Part shown: piece after piece, positions 1-5,691 of the stretch
Layout: each line of letters opens with the position of its first letter
Position numbering within the stretch: the first letter of the stretch is position 1
Source: a bacterium
GTDB lineage: Bacteria; Patescibacteriota; Minisyncoccia; UBA6257; Brennerbacteraceae
Assembly: GCA_027310425.1 (NCBI GenBank)
Contig: DAIDAW010000023.1
Span: 1 to 8,266, forward strand
Direction of reading: 5' to 3'
Length of the DNA: 8,266 nt
Position numbers and translations under genes: made by a program
The notes under the pieces: generated by a model
The model's input: only the letters and a program-made list of their open reading frames with translations
What the model was told of the DNA's origin: nothing
The model's database searches: none

Positions 1-27
1 ATTGGAAACCGTATGTCCCTGCCTCGA

Positions 28-117
28 ATGGTATGCGATTTTAAATAATCCATATTCTAGTATGAGGTATGTTGTATATGGTATATAGGAAAATCAAACT
101 TCCTTGTCGCATACCAT
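28..117. repeat. Inverted repeat in AT-rich gap downstream of thpR
   Basis: ATGGTATGCGA at 28-38 is the exact reverse complement of TCGCATACCAT at 107-117, giving 11-bp arms about 68 bases apart. The space between is AT-rich and holds further GTATG-type words (60-64, 67-71, and variants near 80-86); others lie outside at 11-15 and 125-129. No open frame, tRNA or terminator with a T-tract is visible in positions 1-130. The block lies just beyond the 3' end of thpR on the minus strand. It may be a protein-binding site, a decayed repeat or chance in a low-complexity stretch. Confidence 0.5.
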
Positions 118-130
118 AGATAATGTATGT

Positions 131-691
131 TTACGTTTCTGCCAATTCTATTTCTCCTAACTTCGTATAGACCGCGCCGGTTGATTTGAGCTCACTTTTG
201 AGCACTTCAAGCGAGCGCACTGAGAACTCGTGAGCGCACGCAACATTTTTCCAGGCAATGCGGCTGCCCAATATGGTATTGAACCTTGCAAGCGTGACAT
301 GAATCACGTCTTCCCGCTTTTCTTCGGCATCAAGCGGCGCGCCTGCATATGTAAGCGCAGCCCTCACCGACTGTTTCAACCGCGCAAATCCTTGACTCGG
401 TTCGCATACCAGCCAAATCATGCGCGGATTTTTCGCATTCGGACCGAGGATGATTTCCCGCGTACGCAATGAAAATTCTGTATCGTCAACGCGCTCCTGA
501 ACCGTACAGATGTAATCAGAAATCTCTTCTCCGTCCCAGCGCTGCGGCGGAAGCACCGTGGCATGCCAATTATCCTCGGGAATCCAGCGTGCGATTTTTG
601 CGCTTTGCTTTATTTTTTCAATACATTCTTGCACATCCTGCTTCAATTCGTACGGAAGCGGGAGTGCGATAAACGCGCGGATCACAGGCAT
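131..691 (-). CDS. thpR: RNA 2',3'-cyclic phosphodiesterase (2'-5' RNA ligase family)
   Basis: This is a 186-residue member of the 2H phosphoesterase superfamily. Family members open 2',3'-cyclic phosphates on RNA ends to 2'-phosphates and can join tRNA halves by a 2'-5' bond in vitro; the enzyme is cytoplasmic. Both catalytic H-x-T motifs are present: HAT at residues 43-45 (context NWHATVL) and HVT at 131-133 (context HVTLARF). The N-terminus IRAFIALPLP matches the family's opening strand, and the length is typical. I chose the ATG at 691 over an in-frame ATG at 727 because the family begins here, GGAAG lies just upstream, and a TATACT -10 box ends 7 bases before it, which would leave the longer start untranscribed. 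The gene is divergent from the membrane mini-protein at 773. Its physiological RNA substrate cannot be told from sequence. Confidence 0.88.
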   Translation of the reverse strand: MPVIRAFIALPLPYELKQDVQECIEKIKQSAKIARWIPEDNWHATVLPPQRWDGEEISDYICTVQERVDDTEFSLRTREIILGPNAKNPRMIWLVCEPSQGFARLKQSVRAALTYAGAPLDAEEKREDVIHVTLARFNTILGSRIAWKNVACAHEFSVRSLEVLKSELKSTGAVYTKLGEIELAET

Positions 692-698
692 ATCTTCC

Positions 699-727
699 AG
701 TATACTGTCATTGGACAAATAGAGCAA
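699..727 (-). promoter_or_regulatory. Promoter of thpR, nearly leaderless
   Basis: On the minus strand TATACT (704-699) is preceded, after 17 bases, by TTGCTC (727-722), a weak -35. The expected start of transcription is about position 692, one base before the thpR ATG at 691, so the message would be leaderless or nearly so. Its -35 falls inside the spacer of the opposing promoter. Confidence 0.5.
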
Positions 728-740
728 ATAGAGGTATAGT
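712..740 (+). promoter_or_regulatory. Promoter of the membrane mini-protein gene
   Basis: TGGACA (712-717) and TATAGT (735-740) are separated by 17 bases; each matches the sigma-70 consensus at five of six positions. Transcription should start near 747, giving a leader of about 26 bases that contains the AAAGGAGG ribosome binding site at 761-768. It overlaps the oppositely directed thpR promoter. Confidence 0.6.
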
Positions 741-760
741 TAATAAAATTCTTGTTTTCA

Positions 761-768
761 AAAGGAGG
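761..768 (+). promoter_or_regulatory. Consensus Shine-Dalgarno site, AAAGGAGG
   Basis: AAAGGAGG lies 4 bases before the ATG at 773 and decides that start over the ATG at 752. The only other full-strength site in the window, before 8074, has the same sequence and spacing. Confidence 0.8.
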
Positions 769-772
769 TAGA

Positions 773-985
773 ATGAAAAAGACAACAAGACCGGTTCCGG
801 CAGTGCCGGACTGGGTCATTCCCGCGGCCTTTGCGGTCGTGGGAATGGTTGTCGGGGTCGCGGCGACCCTGACCAGCCGAGACGCCAGAGTCATCATCTT
901 CGGCGTTCTCGCTTTCGGGGCAGGAGGAATTTTCCTAGGGGTATTCCTCAACTGGATCTCCTCGCCCCGCCCGCCGCAAGAATGA
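773..985 (+). CDS. Small two-helix membrane protein, unknown function
   Basis: A 70-residue protein that I do not recognise as a named family. It has a short basic, proline-containing N-terminus (MKKTTRPVPAVPDW), a first hydrophobic segment at about residues 15-35, a short charged turn (SRDAR, 35-39), a second hydrophobic segment at about 39-62, and a polar tail ending SSPRPPQE. Both helices are rich in small residues (G24, G28, and GAGG at 49-52), which suggests tight helix packing, so it is probably an inner-membrane hairpin. I chose the ATG at 773 over the in-frame ATG at 752 because a consensus AAAGGAGG (761-768) sits 4 bases upstream of it. It has its own promoter and is followed directly by a strong stem-loop, so it is probably expressed alone. 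The function is unknown. Confidence 0.75.
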   Translation: MKKTTRPVPAVPDWVIPAAFAVVGMVVGVAATLTSRDARVIIFGVLAFGAGGIFLGVFLNWISSPRPPQE

Positions 986-1020
986 TCGCTCTGCCCCGCT
1001 TGAAAAAGCGGGGCGATCAT
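982..1020 (+). terminator. Strong stem-loop, probable terminator of the mini-protein gene
   Basis: GCCCCGCTT (993-1001) and AAGCGGGGC (1006-1014) form a perfect 9-bp stem with a GAAA loop. Outer arms ATGATC (982-987) and GATCAT (1015-1020) can extend the stem across a 5-base bulge (988-992) and include the stop codon of the preceding gene. The following bases TTGTATGG are a poor U-tract, so termination may be partial, or the hairpin may protect the message 3' end. A new promoter begins about 15 bases later, consistent with a transcript boundary. Confidence 0.6.
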
Positions 1021-1034
1021 TTGTATGGAAGTTT

Positions 1035-1043
1035 TGGTATAAT
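1035..1043 (+). promoter_or_regulatory. Extended -10 promoter, leaderless
   Basis: TGGTATAAT is a perfect extended -10 element (TGnTATAAT); no recognisable -35 lies at the right distance. Transcription should begin at about 1049-1050, which is the ATG of the next gene, so the message should be leaderless. The same nine bases recur in the promoter before 8074. Confidence 0.65.
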
Positions 1044-1048
1044 ATGAT

Positions 1049-1504
1049 ATGCCTGACGCAGCGACAAAAATCCGGAAACTGGGAAAACCGAAAAAAAACC
1101 AGGACATTCTGGATTTCATCGATTGGACAAAGAACCAGCTCGGAGACCAGAATCCGAAGGATTACGGCCTGTATATGAAGCTCTACAAACAATTCGGCAA
1201 AACAGCCATACTCAAGGCAGTGACCGCTACCATACGAAAACAAGACCTCAAAAATAAACTTCCGTATTTTATCGCCGTAATATACCGCAGGCGCAAAGAA
1301 CTCGGCATGCGCAAAGAAAAACGCGCACAACCGATCATCGAAGGCGAACGCGCACAAGCGGCGCGCGCGAAATACGAACGCATGCTCAAAATCCTCAAGA
1401 AAAAAACAACGCCGGCATATCAGCAAAGAGGCCGTTCCCGCTCGGCAATGCTCCACGCAGTCGCGAAGCAGGAACGCAGACAAAATGCACAGCGCACGGC
1501 GTAA
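1049..1504 (+). CDS. Basic, helix-rich protein of unknown function
   Basis: A 151-residue, very basic protein that I cannot assign to a named family. Residues 18-85 look like a compact all-helical domain (DILDFIDWTKNQ, then DYGLYMKLYKQFG, then a helix around TAILKAVTATI, then KNKLPYFIAVIYRRR). Residues 86-151 are Lys/Arg/Ala/Gln-rich and probably an extended or coiled basic tail, including KILKKK (114-119) and RGRSRS (127-132). There is no signal peptide or membrane segment. The basic tail would suit nucleic-acid or ribosome binding, but this is inference only. The start is fixed by a perfect extended -10 ending 5 bases before the ATG. def follows 69 bases later without a clear promoter of its own, so this gene probably leads the def-fmt operon. 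Confidence 0.75.
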   Translation: MPDAATKIRKLGKPKKNQDILDFIDWTKNQLGDQNPKDYGLYMKLYKQFGKTAILKAVTATIRKQDLKNKLPYFIAVIYRRRKELGMRKEKRAQPIIEGERAQAARAKYERMLKILKKKTTPAYQQRGRSRSAMLHAVAKQERRQNAQRTA

Positions 1505-1573
1505 GAGCATAAAAATCCGCGTTTCTCATTCTGATTACATATTCCGCATTTGATTTTTGAATTTTAAATTCCC

Positions 1574-2056
1574 ATGAATCTCAAAATTGTCACCGGCACG
1601 AACGAAAAAATCCTGCGCGAACCGGCGCTGCCGGTCGCCGCCATCACGCAGGAAACCCGCACCCTCATCGTGCGTATGCGCGCAATCATGAAAGAACACA
1701 ACGGCATCGGCCTGGCGGCAAATCAAATCGGAAAAAACATCCGCCTGTTCGTCGCCGAACCCGTATACGGGAAATCGAAAAACGGGAAATTTTACGCGCT
1801 CATCAACCCCGAAATCATCGCCCGCTCCGAAACGTTCGATGAAATAGAAGAAGGATGCTTGAGCGTTCCCGGAGTCCAAGGGGTTTCCAAACGAAGCAAA
1901 ACGGTCACCATGACCGGGCTCGACGAATACGGCAGAAAGGTAAAAATCAAGGCGCGCGGCCTGCTCGCTTGGATTTTCCAGCACGAAATGGACCATCTCA
2001 ACGGTATTTTATTCGTAGATAACGCGCGCACCATCAAACGCGCGAAAAAAACATAA
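1574..2056 (+). CDS. def: Peptide deformylase
   Basis: This 160-residue metalloenzyme removes the formyl group from the N-terminal methionine of new proteins at the ribosome. All three family motifs are intact: GIGLAANQ at residues 44-51, EGCLS at 93-97 with the metal-binding Cys95, and HEMDH at 137-141 carrying the two metal-binding histidines and the catalytic Glu138. Length and the N-terminal opening (ILREPALPV) are normal for a bacterial deformylase. The residues before the HExxH motif read GLLAWIFQ rather than the commoner ARVIQ-type sequence, which is tolerated. There is no Shine-Dalgarno sequence before the ATG; the upstream bases are T- and A-rich. fmt starts 6 bases after the stop, so the deformylase and the enzyme that adds the formyl group are co-transcribed. 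Confidence 0.96.
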   Translation: MNLKIVTGTNEKILREPALPVAAITQETRTLIVRMRAIMKEHNGIGLAANQIGKNIRLFVAEPVYGKSKNGKFYALINPEIIARSETFDEIEEGCLSVPGVQGVSKRSKTVTMTGLDEYGRKVKIKARGLLAWIFQHEMDHLNGILFVDNARTIKRAKKT

Positions 2057-2062
2057 AAAAAT

Positions 2063-3019
2063 ATGGCTTTTGTCTATTTCGGATCAAACACATTCTCCGT
2101 TACCGTGCTTGAAGAGCTTGCTACGCACAATCTTGCGCCATCTCTCATCGTTACTGTTCCCGACGCGCCGGTTGGCCGCAAAAAAATCATGACTCCGCCG
2201 CCAATCAAAGCAATTGCCGAACAATTCAAAATTCCGCTTATTCAGCCATCGTCGCTTTCTCGCAACCAGGATCTTGCCGCCAGAATTCAAGAGACACAGT
2301 CGGCATTCGGCATCGTCGCCGCATACAGCAAATTGATTCCAAACTCCGTCATTAAGCTTTTTCCAAACGGCATCATCAACGTTCATCCGTCGCTCCTGCC
2401 TCTCTGGCGCGGTCCAAGCCCGATTGAATCCGCGCTCTTCAATGGAGACGAAAAAACAGGCATCACGGTCATCCAACTAGACGAGGAATTTGACCACGGC
2501 CCCATTCTGGCGCAGGAAGAACTTGCAATCAAACCTGACGAATATTTCTTCTCGCTCTACCGGCGCCTGGCAAAACTGGGCGGCGAAATGCTCTGCGGAC
2601 TCATCCCCGCATGGCTTGCCGGTTCCGTAGTACCGAAACCCCAACGCCACGAACGCGCGACTTTTTCGCGCATGCTCTTCCTCCAGGACGGCAAAATCAA
2701 TCCCCATCGCGGCGCGCAAGAAACATATAACCAGATCCGCGCGTTCTCGTTTGAACCCGGCTGCTGGATGGAATGCCGCATGAAGACAAACAAATCACTT
2801 ACGCTGAAAATCCATGCGGCTCGCCCCATTCCGGACGTGCGCCTCACCATGCACACCGCGAGCATCGGCCTTGCGGAAGCAGGGAAAAAACTCGTCCTGT
2901 TTTGTACGGACGGCGCGCTGGAATTGGAACGCGTGCAGCCGGAATCGGGAAAGGAAATGAGCGGAAAAGAATTCCTCAATGGGTATCGCTCAAAACTTGC
3001 GATTCCCCTTTTGCCCTGA
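2063..3019 (+). CDS. fmt: Methionyl-tRNA formyltransferase
   Basis: This 318-residue cytoplasmic enzyme transfers a formyl group from 10-formyltetrahydrofolate to Met-tRNA(fMet). Residues 1-200 are the Rossmann-like formyltransferase domain: the N-terminal strand FVYFGSNTFS, the tRNA-contacting loop PDAPVGRKKIM (33-43), the folate and catalytic segment NVHPSLLP with Asn106 and His108, RG at 116-117, and FDHGPIL with Asp144. These three catalytic residues fall at the same numbers as in the E. coli enzyme. Residues 205-318 are the C-terminal tRNA-binding domain, including RAFSFEPGCW. No Shine-Dalgarno sequence is seen; translation is probably coupled to def, 6 bases upstream. The last 44 bases overlap the 3' end of rsmI on the other strand, and no separate terminator is visible. 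Confidence 0.96.
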   Translation: MAFVYFGSNTFSVTVLEELATHNLAPSLIVTVPDAPVGRKKIMTPPPIKAIAEQFKIPLIQPSSLSRNQDLAARIQETQSAFGIVAAYSKLIPNSVIKLFPNGIINVHPSLLPLWRGPSPIESALFNGDEKTGITVIQLDEEFDHGPILAQEELAIKPDEYFFSLYRRLAKLGGEMLCGLIPAWLAGSVVPKPQRHERATFSRMLFLQDGKINPHRGAQETYNQIRAFSFEPGCWMECRMKTNKSLTLKIHAARPIPDVRLTMHTASIGLAEAGKKLVLFCTDGALELERVQPESGKEMSGKEFLNGYRSKLAIPLLP

Positions 3020-3680
3020 CGCACATCACGAATTCTCCTTTGCGCAAGCGCGAGTTGCGCTGAAACGATTCTAAAAGTTCCTGCGAAGTTCCGGCAAGGA
3101 CCTTTTCGTATACCTTTGATATTTCGCTTACCAACACGATATGATATCGGGGATAACGTTCCGACAGGAATTTGATTGTCTTTTCGATCCGGTGCGGCGC
3201 TTCGTACGCGATGAGCCATGAATCCGCGCCCTGCAAGGCATCAAGCATCGCCATCCGGTCTTTTTGTTTATACGGGAAAAAACCAACAAATCGGAAATCA
3301 ACGATCCGCTCTCCGGTCAATGCAATTGCCGCAGCCAGAGCGTTCGGGCCCGGAATCATTTCAATCGGAACGCCTGCATCGCGCACGGCCGCAATCAGTT
3401 CCGGACCGGGATCGGAAATCCCCGGCGTTCCGGCATCAACCACGAACGCGCAGGATTTTCCCCGCATCAATTCCAAAACGGTTCCGATCGCTCGCGCTCT
3501 GTTCGCTTCGGTATACGCAACGAGCTGCTTTCCGGAAATGCCAAAATGATTCAGCAGCTTGAGCGTATGCTGGGGACGCTCGCACACGATCACAGGCACT
3601 TCGCGCAATATCCGCAGGGCGCGCATGCCGATATCTTCGAGATTTCCGATCGGCGTCGCAACGATATAGAACGTTTTCAT
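2976..3680 (-). CDS. rsmI: 16S rRNA (cytidine-1402 2'-O)-methyltransferase
   Basis: This 234-residue enzyme belongs to the tetrapyrrole-methylase-fold SAM enzymes. Family members methylate the ribose of C1402 in the decoding centre of 16S rRNA. The motifs are VATPIGNLED (7-16), DAGTPGISDPG (82-92, the SAM loop), PGPNA (110-114), FVGFFPYK (131-138), YEAPHRI (159-165) and KGEFVMCV (214-221). One conserved site is altered: the usual [A/C]EDTR after the second strand reads CERPQ (33-37), although the following HTLKLLNHFGI is normal. The protein ends soon after the methylase domain and lacks the C-terminal extension of the roughly 280-residue E. coli enzyme. It is the last gene of the minus-strand cluster, 31 bases after the lipase gene, with a weak GCGGAAA before its ATG. 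Confidence 0.93.
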   Translation of the reverse strand: MKTFYIVATPIGNLEDIGMRALRILREVPVIVCERPQHTLKLLNHFGISGKQLVAYTEANRARAIGTVLELMRGKSCAFVVDAGTPGISDPGPELIAAVRDAGVPIEMIPGPNALAAAIALTGERIVDFRFVGFFPYKQKDRMAMLDALQGADSWLIAYEAPHRIEKTIKFLSERYPRYHIVLVSEISKVYEKVLAGTSQELLESFQRNSRLRKGEFVMCVRAKGESQVLSDTH

Positions 3681-3711
3681 ATTTCCGCAAAAAGACCAAT
3701 GCTAAACGCGA

Positions 3712-4593
3712 CTATTCTTTCAAAAAATCAGTCACTTGTTCCCAGAACGTTTTTTGAGGGCGCTCGACCTTGCAAAATGCGCACACATCGCGCTCCTGCT
3801 CCAAAATCGCCTTCCTGCCTGCGAATATCGCTTCTTCCATACGGTCGAATTCGGTCGTGGCGATATACGAAACATACGGGCGGATCAAACGGATATTCGG
3901 CGCATCGGGGTTGAATTTCATCGTTGATTGCCCGACCAGATTCAGGAGCGCATCGGCGACCCGATACACTTCCCACGGCTTGAATGAAACACCCTGCTCG
4001 CCCACAAGATTGAAATCGGAAAACCGGTATCCTACGTCGATCGCCAGAACCGCATCCGCTCCCATTCTGAAACAAAGATCAACCGGCACATTATTGAGCA
4101 GACCGCCATCCATCAGATAATCGCTCCCGCGCTTGCGCGGCATAAACACGAACGGAAGGGATGCGCTTGCGCAGATCGCATCGACGAGATCGCCGGAATC
4201 AAAATCGATTTCCGTTCCTGTTTTGATCGAAGTGGCGACCGCGCTGAATTTCATCGGCAATGTTTCGATTGCCGCATTTCCCAGATGGCTGCGCAATTCC
4301 TTTTCGATTTTTACCATGTCAAACAGGCCGCCCTGTCCGACGTTGCGCGGCACGCTCCGCATCTGAAAAAATGACCGCCACGGCCTTTTCCTGAAAACTT
4401 CGATAAGCGAATCCAGATTTCCCGTTGCCGCATACCATCCGCCGACAAGCGCCCCCATGCTCGTTCCGGCAACGCAAAAAATCGGGATATGCAGCCGCTC
4501 CAATTCCTGAATCACGCCGATGTGGGCGAATCCGCGCGCGCCGCCGCCGCCCAACGCAAGCCCAATGCGCGCGGGTTGTTTCGTTGAACGCAT
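3712..4593 (-). CDS. Patatin-like phospholipase (RssA-type)
   Basis: A 293-residue patatin-family lipid acyl hydrolase with a Ser-Asp dyad. The glycine-rich oxyanion-hole motif GGGGARG is at residues 15-21, the nucleophile elbow GTSMG at 43-47 (Ser45), and the catalytic Asp in DGG at 162-164, so it should be active. The arrangement, with the oxyanion motif near the N-terminus and no signal peptide or obvious membrane helix, matches the RssA/YchK-type subfamily; such proteins act on phospholipids or lysophospholipids, but the substrate is not predictable here. The C-terminal 60 residues are charged and contain CAFC (271-274), which is probably not a metal site by itself. The gene starts 12 bases after the DUF5667 gene and ends 31 bases before rsmI, so it is within the same transcript. 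Its place behind a sigma factor and a membrane protein suggests an envelope role (inference). Confidence 0.92.
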   Translation of the reverse strand: MRSTKQPARIGLALGGGGARGFAHIGVIQELERLHIPIFCVAGTSMGALVGGWYAATGNLDSLIEVFRKRPWRSFFQMRSVPRNVGQGGLFDMVKIEKELRSHLGNAAIETLPMKFSAVATSIKTGTEIDFDSGDLVDAICASASLPFVFMPRKRGSDYLMDGGLLNNVPVDLCFRMGADAVLAIDVGYRFSDFNLVGEQGVSFKPWEVYRVADALLNLVGQSTMKFNPDAPNIRLIRPYVSYIATTEFDRMEEAIFAGRKAILEQERDVCAFCKVERPQKTFWEQVTDFLKE

Positions 4594-4605
4594 ACACTCA
4601 CTCTA

Positions 4606-5688
4606 TCACAGATTCGGCGTTGGTAATGGACGCGCCAGCGCCGCAGACACTACATCTATATTCGCGAATCCTTCAGCCACGCGCCCGGAAAATCCGAGCA
4701 CTTCCGATTCGTTGAAGCGCGCGCCCGGTTCGGACAATCTTCCGCGAAGCAATGCGAGCTCTTCCTGTATGCCGCTTGCCATTTGCTGCAATTCCACATC
4801 TTCCTTGGGAAGCGTAATCGCGAGTTTTTCCGGCGCGACATTCGGATTTATGATCGATTGCTCCTGCATACGCTGCTGGGCGTCTGCCTGGATTTTCTGC
4901 GTGAGCATGTCGGAAACAGCGTCAAGCATACGCTGCTGGGCATCAACAAGAAACGCAAGGCGTGCGACTGCAGCGCCGTCATTTTCAAGCGTCTGATGAT
5001 TCGCTTCATACGCGAGGATATTCCGTTTGATATCGAAACGCATTTGGTACGAAGATGCGACCGCATCGCGCGCCCGGCCGATTGCCGCATCGGAAAACGC
5101 TTTTCCTTCAAGCTGCGTGACAATATCGCCGATCTGGCGGTCGAGCGCATCTATTTTCTGTTCGCTCGCCAGCAAATCGGAAAATGAAGCCGGAGTATCA
5201 TTTTGGGCGATGCGCGCCACGTCGCGCTGGATGCTGGCGATGGTCCCGATGTATTCCTGCATGCTCGCCTGGAGCGCCTGATCGTCAAGGCCATTGCCGG
5301 ATTCCAACGTTCTGATTTCCACGATGCGCGTTTCCGCGAACTTGCTGCGAAGCGCGACCTTGGAAGCGTCTCCGTCCCCCGCTAAATTGATCTGCGCGCG
5401 TTCTGCCGCAAGTTTAATCGGATACAGGAAACTGTTCGGCAGAATGTACTGGCTCGCAAAGCTCGCGCCGACTCCGACCAAAGCAATAGAGACAACCGCA
5501 ACGCCCATACGCACTGCCCACGCGACAAAAACAGGCGCGTGCCGCGTCTGCACAAAGCGTTCTTCATGCGCAATGCGCGTAAGCAATGCGGAACGCGCTG
5601 AACGCATATATGCGGCATCGGGAGCTGCTCGCTGTATGCGCTTCAATGCCGCGATCGTATGCAATTGTTCTTGAGTGTAATGTTCCAT
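4606..5688 (-). CDS. DUF5667 single-pass membrane protein, putative sigma-factor partner
   Basis: A 360-residue protein. Residues 1-50 are a soluble helical head (QLHTIAALKRIQ, then AAYMRSARSALLTRIAHEERF). One transmembrane helix spans about 53-77. A DUF5667-like domain follows at about 83-165, with the characteristic LPNSFLYPIKLAAERAQI and KFAETRIVEIRTLES. A long, probably helical or coiled-coil region rich in Gln and Ala (about 170-345) should lie outside the membrane. The six-residue motif DAQQRM occurs at 249-254 and 269-274, encoded by a 60-base-spaced DNA repeat. The gene starts 3 bases after the sigma-factor stop codon, so the two are translationally coupled. I infer that the cytoplasmic head may bind the sigma factor like an anti-sigma factor; no classical zinc-containing anti-sigma motif (HxxxCxxC) is present, and the biochemical function of DUF5667 is not known to me. 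Confidence 0.8.
   Translation of the reverse strand: MEHYTQEQLHTIAALKRIQRAAPDAAYMRSARSALLTRIAHEERFVQTRHAPVFVAWAVRMGVAVVSIALVGVGASFASQYILPNSFLYPIKLAAERAQINLAGDGDASKVALRSKFAETRIVEIRTLESGNGLDDQALQASMQEYIGTIASIQRDVARIAQNDTPASFSDLLASEQKIDALDRQIGDIVTQLEGKAFSDAAIGRARDAVASSYQMRFDIKRNILAYEANHQTLENDGAAVARLAFLVDAQQRMLDAVSDMLTQKIQADAQQRMQEQSIINPNVAPEKLAITLPKEDVELQQMASGIQEELALLRGRLSEPGARFNESEVLGFSGRVAEGFANIDVVSAALARPLPTPNL
4866..4944 (-). repeat. Short direct repeat within the DUF5667 gene
   Basis: GCATACGCTGCTGGGC occurs at 4866-4881 and again at 4926-4941, exactly 60 bases apart; with one mismatch the match runs 19 bases. It encodes the DAQQRM motif twice, 20 residues apart, suggesting a small internal duplication in a helical region. 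Confidence 0.7.
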
Positions 5689-5691
5689 TGG

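Noticed and set aside
1..130. A tRNA or integrase attachment site at the left edge
   Set aside because: No cloverleaf, T-arm consensus or integrase gene is visible.
935..1510. A 191-codon minus-strand frame opposite the basic protein gene
   Set aside because: The plus-strand frame has a perfect extended -10 at its start and a sensible helical protein; the minus frame is Cys/Phe-rich without motifs and runs through the terminator hairpin.
1505..1573. A separate promoter for def
   Set aside because: The stretch is AT-rich (for example TTTAAA near 1563-1568), but no -10 and -35 pair has suitable spacing; read-through from the promoter at 1035 is simpler.
3043..3061. GCGCAA...TTGCGC hairpin just beyond the fmt stop as a terminator
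   Set aside because: The stem is only 6 bp, no T-tract follows on either strand, and it lies in the rsmI coding sequence.
2557..3219. A 220-codon open frame on the minus strand opposite fmt and overlapping rsmI
   Set aside because: It lies across two genes with complete family motifs and has no recognisable domain or start signal. GC-rich codons on the opposite strand explain the absence of stops.
3264..3914. A 216-codon open frame on the plus strand opposite rsmI and the lipase
   Set aside because: It spans the end of one real gene, a gap and most of another; its product is Arg/Ser-rich with no domain, typical of a shadow frame.
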